A DNA stretch of 47,976 bases from Mesotaenium endlicherianum (taxonomy: Eukaryota; Streptophyta; Zygnematophyceae; Zygnematales; Mesotaeniaceae). The notes beneath the pieces are model-generated. The model was not told where the DNA came from. It saw only the letters and a list, made by a program, of their open reading frames with translations, and did no database searches. The translations under genes and the position numbers were made by a program. Numbering within the stretch: the first letter of the stretch is position 1; the number at the start of each line of letters is the position of its first letter. Shown here piece after piece: positions 41,001 through 47,976 of this stretch. Location: assembly GCA_009602735.1 (NCBI GenBank), contig WELA01011413.1, positions 143,541 through 191,516 of the forward strand, read 5' to 3'.

Positions 41001-42718
41001 AAAGAGCAAGCACTTGAAGCGCACACGGTTCTTCTCAGTGCGTTACCAATCCTGGCGTGTAACTAGCGCGCGAGTAATGTTCTGTGTGCGGCGTGTGCGG
41101 CCGTGGGTGCTGGAGTGCAACAGATGACGCAGAAGGTGGAGGAGGAGCTGCAGGTCCTCGAGGACACGATGATCGACACGCACGCCCGCGTGAACAGGAG
41201 CGCCACCGACAGCGTCGCCGCCGAGGGACGCAGAGGGCTTGTCGTCAGCTGCACGTTTGCCGGCGTCGAGGTACGCCTGCGCAGAAGCCGTCCGTGTTGC
41301 AGTCGACAATCGCAGACGGCCCTTGGATACGGGCGGTGCGGCATGCGGGGTATGCGGGGTGTAGTGCTGTGTTACTACAGAGCAACGGTTGTGTAACGGA
41401 GGGGGAAGGCTATGTTGACAGAGCGGCTCGAGGGAATCTTACGTCCATGCATCAACGACTTCGTGAGCGCGGCAACCCATGAGCTGCCCTGTGAGAGTGC
41501 AAGAGTTGTTGCTGAATGGTGGTGCTTGGGAGTGTAGCGTGCGTGCGTCACCCGACGAGGGATCAGATGCCTGTGACTTGTCATCTGGAGGTTCTGCTCT
41601 GCTGTTCCATTCTCCCCTAAGCACCCGCATGTGTGTTAAGACGTTCTCTCTGACTGGCTCCTGTTCTTCTCCTGCTTCTTTCTCTTTCTACCTTATCCTG
41701 CTTCTTTACTCTGTGCGCTAGTGCAGCCTGCTAGTCAAACAGTATCATATTGTGAATAGCATGTGGGAGGCATTGTAGTTGTTTGCTCATTCCTCCTCCT
41801 GGATAGATTGCCGGCCGTTTTTGTCCGCACTTGCAGGCTGTGTGAAACTGGGATAGGTCAGTCGTCAGGCTACTACTGCTGTAAGCAGTCATCGTTGCTG
41901 TTTGCGCGCTACTGCCTGCGACACTTCCGCATCTCAGTCGCTACTAGCAGAGTGCGCACAAGTCATTGTAACGAGTTTCCGGCGAGATTCACCCGTTTAA
42001 TTCCTTCTGAGCCTGGTTGACCAACGCGCCTGCCTGTGCTCACAACGTTATCACTGCTGTGCTGCTGCTGCTGCTGCTGCTGCTGCTCAGGGCTCTGAGC
42101 TGGTGCTTCACCTGCTGGTGCCTCCCTCCTACCCGCAGAGCTCGCCCTCCCTCTTGCCGGCTCTGACAGCTTCGACCTTCAGGTCAGCAGCATGACCGCA
42201 CTCGCCTCAAGTCCCAAGTGGTCCCCATCCCTCCCTCTCCTTTTCCTGTCCGCCTTAACGATGGCTGCAGCAGGCCGGGCGCACAGGAGGACCTGCAGCT
42301 GAGCTGGCATGAGGAAGCAGTGAATACTTAACACAGCTTGCAGCTTTTCTCTCTGCTTACTGTGCGTCCTTGCTTGCTGCTGCTATCATTTATCCTCCTG
42401 GGGTTGGTGTCTCCCTCTAGACCATTGTCTCCCGTCGGCTGTCCCTCTGAGAACTTTGCTATGCGCTCGTTGTTTGAGCTTGACCCCCATGTACGGGGTT
42501 GTTTGTGGTGCAACAGCCCGCAACTGCAGGAAGATGCGCGCTCGAGGTTCTCTCGCCACGTGCGCACCATGTCAGCGACCCCCTCTCTCACAGAGATGGT
42601 GAGGGTTTGGGACGAGTGCGCGCGGCAAGCCACGGTTGAGGCGGCAGCATACTTTGGGGGCGGCACTTTCAGCTCCAGCATTGGCAATTGGCAAACTTGC
42701 GACCCTGACGAAGATTGA
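33483..42718 (+). CDS. MED15: Mediator tail subunit 15, polyQ-rich, twelve inferred exons
   Basis: MED15 links DNA-bound activators to Mediator and RNA polymerase II through its KIX domain. Inferred coding exons are 33483-33541, 33787-33898, 34204-34674, 34916-35575, 36130-36204, 36971-37226, 37758-37912, 38481-39395, 39958-40332, 41124-41270, 42091-42182 and 42517-42718. Every junction is GT-AG and in phase, giving 1172 residues. The KIX domain spans residues 1-75 (WRNKLPRDSRSKIV, VDTLRRFIPSHQKVD, VSFEEKIFSEAADQ, DYLRRISLKMLSFE). Residues 80-400 are Gln-rich. Exons 5-6 give the helical middle part (LDFLRDKYMQDIQDLHRY, HYKDVIYKIMPYL). The C-terminal Mediator-binding part includes PPLQRLLKK, GAVGDDLAAVTRARVLAR, SCTFAGVE, SRFSRHVRTM, VWDECARQA and GGGTFSSSIGNWQTC. 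A start in an earlier exon is possible because an acceptor-like CTCACAG precedes the ATG. Confidence 0.88.
34410..34470 (+). repeat. CAG/CAA repeat in MED15 exon 3
   Basis: Nearly uninterrupted CAG, then CAG/CAA triplets, encode about 18 consecutive glutamines. Further tracts lie at 34965-35020, 35310-35410 and 38500-38600. Confidence 0.9.
37290..37340. repeat. TTTCCGAG minisatellite in a MED15 intron
   Basis: Four to five imperfect 8-10-bp units of TTTCCGAG or CTTCCGAG lie in the intron after 37226. Confidence 0.75.
42061..42090 (+). repeat. (GCT)n at the 3' splice site of a MED15 exon
   Basis: Nine GCT triplets run directly into the acceptor CAG at 42088-42090. The repeat occupies the place of the polypyrimidine tract of the exon starting at 42091. 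Confidence 0.85.
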
Positions 42719-42833
42719 AGGCTGTTCTAAGAAGTAGGTGTAGGGGATTTGATATAGGTCTGGCAACAACGCTCTTGTGTAGCAAATGTGAATACTTCCC
42801 CTGGGTACCTCCAACTCGCTTGATCATTATTTC

Positions 42834-42839
42834 AATAAA
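42834..42839 (+). terminator. Poly(A) signal of MED15
   Basis: AATAAA lies 116 bp after the stop codon, in a context suitable for a polyadenylation signal. Confidence 0.55.
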
Positions 42840-44750
42840 CTGCTCGGTTCTTTAAGGAGAATGCGATGCTCGTCTTTAAAAGTCTTTCTTTCCCTCAATA
42901 TGATATATGGTTCAATTCGCAACCAAGACCTCAAGAAGTCCTCGTGAGTGGCCAGTACGGATTGCTGTTTGGATCACGTCAAAAGGACAATTGACAAGCA
43001 AAAGCACTCCATGCACTTGATCATATATGCAAAGTATGCTGTTTGAAGTTCACGCGCGGGTCACGTAAAACGCCGTAGCAAACAACCACGGTCGTAGATG
43101 TGATGGGCATGTAATAAGAAAGGCAGAAGTCAGATTTTCACCTGTAGTGTTCATGTTCAACATGCAGATCTCACTCGTTAATCACGCTTGCGGTCAGAAG
43201 TTTCTCTTTAGTCTTTGCAAATCTGCACAATCATCACCGTGCAGAACCTTGATGTGCAAGCACGCACTCCTTTCAATCTGGACAAGCAAATACACAAAGT
43301 TCGGTTACAGATGACGCAAGTTGGCCCATGTATCACACGTAAATTTCGATGTCAGTAATTGCGAGTTATTAATTACGCAAAATGACTTCACGTCGCGCAA
43401 AATGTAAGGTTGGTGTGTTAAATTAACTTTTCTGCAAAGGCAAACATCATTGGCTTTTATGTACATCTATACTGATTAAGCAAGACATTGTGTTACGATA
43501 GGATGTTTTAGTGGTCATCAGTAATATCACGCCTCTTGCACTTGATTTTCGCGCGGTTATTTGAAGCTGCATGTTCCCAGCCAAAGCAGTGGGTATGTAT
43601 ATTAGGATCGGAATGTAAAAAACACAAGTGAAGAAGCACACGGTAGGGGTTTGATGAAGACTCCGCCTTTGCCCACTTGCCAGCAATGCAGGCGTGTCAT
43701 CCAACGACGGCCTTCCTTGGGCCCCGCTCAAGTTTGAGTTCGCCTCCACTGACCAGGCTGGCAGGTACGAGGCACGTCTGCTTTTTTGCCGTCAACAGAC
43801 GGGAATTAAGCAAACTCCCTTCCGCCTGCCGGCCCTCTGTACATCCACATCCACACCCACACGCTCACACGCACGTGCAGGCACACACGCAGGCACACAT
43901 GCACCCAAGGGCAACATGCCCCACACGGGCACGCACGCACGCATAACATGCTGAGTCGAGAGAGAAACTGCCGTGATGAGAGGGAAAAGACTGCTGTCAA
44001 CACCTAAAGGCCGACGGCATGGGAGGGCCCTGTTGCTGACGTCTGTCAGAAGCAGGCATGAGTGGGATCTGTCGTGCTTGCTACGCGTTGACTACAGGCA
44101 GCGTTAACTGTTCAACCCTGCTGATGACACGTGTTAACAGCAGCCAGGGGGACGCGATACGTATGCTGGTGGCACGTGTCAACAGCAGGTCGGGGGCTAC
44201 CTACTGCCGAGCATGGTCGAAGGAGGCGCGACTGGCGGGCGGTAGACCTGCTGGCCACACGTGTTTGACGGCAGGCGCGGATTGACTGCAGGCCTGGCAG
44301 GGCCTGCTGTGTGCATGTCAATTGCAGGCGCGCGTGGGAGATGGTAGGCCTACGCGTCAACAGGAGGGTGGAGAGAGGAGGGGGGGGGGAATGGTTTGTG
44401 GGGCGCTGATGTCAAGCACGTGTTGAGAGCCCACCTGCATGAGGTTTCCGCATGCAGTTGAGCGTGTCTGAGGTTGAACATGGAGAAACAATATCATAGA
44501 TTATGACGGCGCCAAACAAGCAGTAAACATTAAATAAGGTATTGATTTAACATTCACTAACCACATGCAGAGTGCACAGTATCCTACGTCCTACATTTTG
44601 CACAATATATTGCTGCCGGTACCTCTGCGGGCAGTATTTACTTTCCTAGAGATGCAAATTAAGCACAATCAGTCGGACAACATATGTAAGCATAGCATGG
44701 AGTGAATATCGACAACAAAGCATATTGTATTGTAAGATGATATTAAAAGC
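42840..44750. other. Convergent intergenic region MED15-KCBP
   Basis: No gene is supported. It contains a CA-rich tract at about 43,834-43,935, a cluster of CACGTGT repeats at 44,080-44,370, and AT-rich sequence after 44,500 that probably includes the KCBP 3' untranslated region. Confidence 0.45.
44085..44370. repeat. Degenerate repeats around a CACGTGT-AACAGCAG core
   Basis: ACACGTGTTAACAGCAG, GCACGTGTCAACAGCAG, ACACGTGTTTGACGGCAG, GCATGTCAATTGCAG, ACGCGTCAACAGGAG and ACGCGTTGACTACAG (the last at about 44,085) are variants of one unit spaced 30-80 bp apart. Confidence 0.65.
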
Positions 44751-46795
44751 CTAAATCTCTTCCAAATCTTCTTCGTCGCCGTTCCTTCCCGCTTCCCTCT
44801 TCCAAAACGCAATCTGCTTCCGCAACTTTGTGATCTCCTTTGTCTGGATATTCCTCTGTGCCTCATTCACGATTGATCGCACGCGCGTTGCGTAACTGCT
44901 CAAGAACAGAACGTGCGCACCAGAAGCACCCGCAATATAAAAACACCCACACGGACGCATTAGATCTTTACCCCGTCAAGCCATGGGGTTGCGAGGAAAA
45001 GGGTGCCACCCGCCCGCATGCCCGCTTGCCCGCCCCCCACCAATGTTAACAAACGCACAACAGAGCTGCAACACAGTTGTGATCGTGAAATAACTACTAT
45101 GCAACAATAATTAGTCCCCCCTTTTCAAGTCACAGATCACCACAATACTACATCACCTGAACGCATCCAACCACCTCGCGGAAGAAAGTGCCAAGGCACC
45201 CACACACGTCTACTGTTTCTATAAAAGGCCGGAAGAGTAGTCCTCTGCTTAATAATTCTCAACCTCACGCGCACACAGAGACACACAGGTTGGATGTGGA
45301 GCAGCACGTTGTCCGCCAGCCAGCACACGCGCGGCAAAGCGCGCGCGCGCGCGCGCGCGTGCTCGTGCCGCCAGTGCGACGCACCTGAGGGAGTTGTGCG
45401 ACTCCTCCAGGTTGGTGTCGGCCGGCGAAATGTTGACAAACATGAGCGTTTTGGCGTTGCCGCCCAGCGAGTCGCTCATCAGCATCGTCAGCTTGTGGTC
45501 GCGGTACGGGATGTGCGCCTCGCCCTGCGCCAGCGCGCTGATCACGTTGCCCAGCGCGCTCAGCGACAGGTTGATGGCCTGCGCCTCCTTCATCTGCTGC
45601 CCCGTGGAGCCCGACTTCTTGAGGCGCTCGGACCCCGCCAGATCGACGAAGCTCAGCTGCGCACATGCCAACAAGCACGCGCGCACGCACGCACGAAAGC
45701 GCCATGACGCGCAAGCAACGCGCCACAGTGTGCACCCACGCTGGTGTGAGCCTGCGCGCTAAGCGTACGCATGCGCCGCAGTCACACGGGCAGAAGTGTC
45801 TGCAGGCACACAGTAAGCAGAGGAAGTAGAGAGAGAAAGTGTGCACATGCTATGCACGCACAAGAGTGCGCGCAGACATGCATACACACACGCGCGCACG
45901 CGCGCACACACCAAGACACACACACAAACACACACACACGCACGACACACACACAAACGTGCAAACAGGATCACGGACGCAAACGCATGCACGCACATGC
46001 ACACGCACACGTGCACACCCACACCCACACCCACTCTCTATAACTCTCAGACACGAGCACTCCCTGTCGTTACCTACCTTGCCCTTGACAATGTTCTGCG
46101 TCTGGTGGTTGGTGCCCTCGATGATGATGGACAGGATAAGGTGCGATCGGGAGCTCTCCGCGTTCATAAGCGTGCCGGCTGTCACTCTCCTCTCCATGCC
46201 CTTCATCACAATGGCCTGCAGCTCCTCCAGCTTGGAGACGGCAACGAGTGTTGCGTTGTCCACCACCACCATGCCCTGCACGTTGTCAAAAGAAGCCACG
46301 ACAGAGTCAAGGACCGCGCTCTGGGTGCATCCATGTGTCGGGCCCGACGCAAGACGCAGAAGACAGAAGAAGAGTTTGTGCATGAATGCATGCCAGGGCT
46401 GTGCACACATGCCTATACATGCACACATACGAAAACACACATACACGCTCTCCTGCAAACACAAGCACGCCCACACGAAGACACGCGTGCACGCGTGGTC
46501 ACATACGAATGGCGGCCCTAGCAAGCCTAGCAAGAGAGAGAACCGCCGAAGAGAGACAGGGGCTGCATGCAACCATCCACCTAGCCAGCCAGCCCCCCAG
46601 GCAGGCAGGCACCCACCTTGGAGTCCTTCTTGATCTCCAGGTTCTTCTTGGGCACCCCCTTGGGCAGCAGCAGGTCCTCCAGCTGGTTCTGGTACAGCTC
46701 CAGCATGTACACCTGTCGCCGCCACGCAAGCACACCGGGGCGCGTGGCAGGCACAGGTTGAGTTGGGGGGACATGTGCAGGGGCCAGTAGTTGCG

Positions 46796-46835
<40 letters not shown>

Positions 46836-47934
46836 CGCTAGTGCAAAGGTCAAAGACAGAACCAGCAGGCACACGTTTTGAATCGCGAGGTATAGTAGAG
46901 CAGCAAGACTGGAAGGGGGCAGGAGCACAAACACAGCGTTGCCGGGAGGGCAAGAAGAAACAGCAACACGAGCTAGAGCAGGACGAGCAGCAGGAGCAGC
47001 GGGCGGCACACCTTGAGGGAGACGGAGGAGCGGCTGGCCTCGCGGTCCAGCCCCTCAAAGAGCTCGTGCATGGCGCGCGGCGTCAGCCCCGGCATGTCCG
47101 GCGAGCCGTAGATGGTGTAGGTCTTGCCGGAGCCCGTCTGGCCGTACGCAAAGATGCACACGTTGTACCCGTCGATCGCCGATTGCACCAGGTACTGCCG
47201 TCGCACACGAGTAAACGAGCATGCACACAAGCGAGCGCATGCGCGAGCGCACAGAGGAATCCACGGGCGAAGGGTTAGTAAGCGCGCTGTGCAGGAGTGT
47301 GCTTCTGTTGCCCCTGATTGCATGCACGAGCCCACAAGGGCACATCGTGACACACAGACCGGCTGCTGCAAAGGGGCAATTATGCTTTGGCCCGGAATGC
47401 AAATAGCTGTAAGCAGAGGATGACCTACACACATACATATGTCTGTGTGTATGTTTACACAAGGAAAGAGAATATGCGGGCGCATGCACACACAAACGCT
47501 ACACAATGAGACAATCAAAGTCGTGCAAAGACGAGATTTGTCAATTGGGAGAGAGAAGCAAGACATGCTGACACTTGCAACACACACACACACACAGACA
47601 AACAAACACACAAGCGCGCGCACGCATTCCTAGCACACGCACATACGCATACACGCACCCACGCGGGCGTGCAACATGCACACAGGCGCGCAACACACAC
47701 GCACGCACGCACGCCCACAAGAGCACACCTTGGTGTCCTCGAACACGGCCTCCTGCGAGGCGTCGGGGTCAAACACGTGGTCGAACTGGTGCTGCTTGGG
47801 CTTGTCGCCGTCGCGCCATGGGTGCTCCACCGTGAACTCGTCGGGCGAGCGCACCACCGCGTGCTGGTTTTCGTTGCGCTCCTTCTCGCTCAGCGGGCGG
47901 CAGCGCGCGTACACGCGGATCTTGCCCTTCATGT
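44751..47934 (-). CDS. KCBP: Kinesin-like calmodulin-binding protein, C-terminal motor part (5' end outside window)
   Basis: KCBP is a minus-end-directed kinesin-14 of the green lineage. Its C-terminal motor is switched off by calcium-calmodulin, and its N-terminal MyTH4-FERM part would lie beyond the window. Exons on the minus strand are 47934-47729, 47194-47012, 46712-46617, 46275-46078, 45656-45385 and 44895-44751. All are GT-AG and in phase, giving 365 residues. The motor opens with [14 protein letters not shown]. It has P-loop GQTGSGKT (47143-47120), [13 protein letters not shown], switch [13 protein letters not shown], switch [39 protein letters not shown], in part, and neck [13 protein letters not shown]. 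The basic helix [19 protein letters not shown] matches the calmodulin-binding segment of plant KCBP. The protein stops nine residues later ([10 protein letters not shown]), without the extended acidic tail I recall in land plants. An ACG-rich, CA-rich intron set separates the exons. Confidence 0.9.
45339..45359. repeat. (GC)n tract in a KCBP intron
   Basis: About ten CG/GC dinucleotides lie 26 bp inside the intron from the donor at 45384. Such alternating sequence can adopt Z-DNA. Confidence 0.9.
45870..46033. repeat. CA/CG-rich simple sequence in a KCBP intron
   Basis: An imperfect CA, GCA and CGCA tract of about 160 bp. It produces long spurious open frames on both strands. Confidence 0.85.
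46797..46833. repeat. (GT)n microsatellite in a KCBP intron
   Basis: About 17 GT dinucleotides in a row. Confidence 0.95.
47578..47722. repeat. CA/CG-rich simple sequence in a KCBP intron
   Basis: An imperfect (CA)n and (CGCA)n tract directly 3' of the donor of the exon ending at 47729, reading the minus strand. Confidence 0.85.
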
Positions 47935-47976
47935 CTGCTTGGCCAGTCGTTGCACAGGGACAACAGAAACGCCGGG

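Noticed and set aside
45839..46633. Long open frames on both strands over the KCBP introns
   Set aside because: They are rich in His/Thr or Cys/Val from CA/CG simple repeats and lack codon or domain signal. The kinesin exons explain the coding sequence.

Overview
The window is nuclear DNA of a eukaryote. Genes are split by GT-AG introns, LTR retrotransposons with chromodomain integrases are abundant, and there are long GA and CA microsatellites and assembly gaps. A plant-type MED15 and a C-terminal-motor kinesin of the calmodulin-binding KCBP class point to the green lineage. A streptophyte alga such as Chara is my best guess, held with moderate confidence because no search could be run.

Positions 1-23,145 are a nest of retroelements. 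(A) 1-6,479 holds two tandem 3' ends of one chromovirus family. Each has an integrase C-terminus with chromodomain, a spacer, a large ORF of unknown function in the position where retroviruses carry env, a hairpin plus polypurine tract (PPT), and a 720-bp LTR. Two decayed LTRs of this family lie at about 12,330-13,633 and a fragment at 8,567-8,618. (B) 6,589-7,871 is a non-coding element bounded by 136-bp direct repeats. (C) 8,619-11,960 is a broken Ty3/gypsy copy: LTR, primer-binding site (PBS), gag, protease and part of RT. (D) 13,900-14,915 holds two miniature LTR elements (TRIMs) in opposite orientation between microsatellites. (E) 16,463-23,140 is a nearly complete chromovirus with two LTRs, a 5-bp target-site duplication, PBS, PPT, gag and pol. 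Its gag-pol junction has a canonical -1 frameshift heptamer followed by a perfect stem-loop.

Positions 24,200-47,976 are a gene-rich block with four housekeeping genes. DPH1 (+) makes diphthamide on elongation factor 2 and is apparently intronless with a large low-complexity insert. RANBP1 (-, four exons) is the Ran-GTP-binding cofactor of nuclear transport. MED15 (+, twelve inferred exons, polyQ-rich) is the activator-binding Mediator tail subunit. KCBP (-, six exons in view, 5' part outside the window) is a minus-end kinesin. DPH1/RANBP1 and MED15/KCBP are convergent pairs; RANBP1/MED15 are divergent across a region with an 897-bp gap. The exon models come from splice signals, reading phase and remembered family sequence, and phases agree at every junction. 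The four genes share no pathway.

The points most worth following are the frameshift signal in element E, the env-position ORF with a conserved branch point and 3' splice site just before its ATG, and the contrast in that family between about 90% identical flanks and a roughly half-identical ORF.
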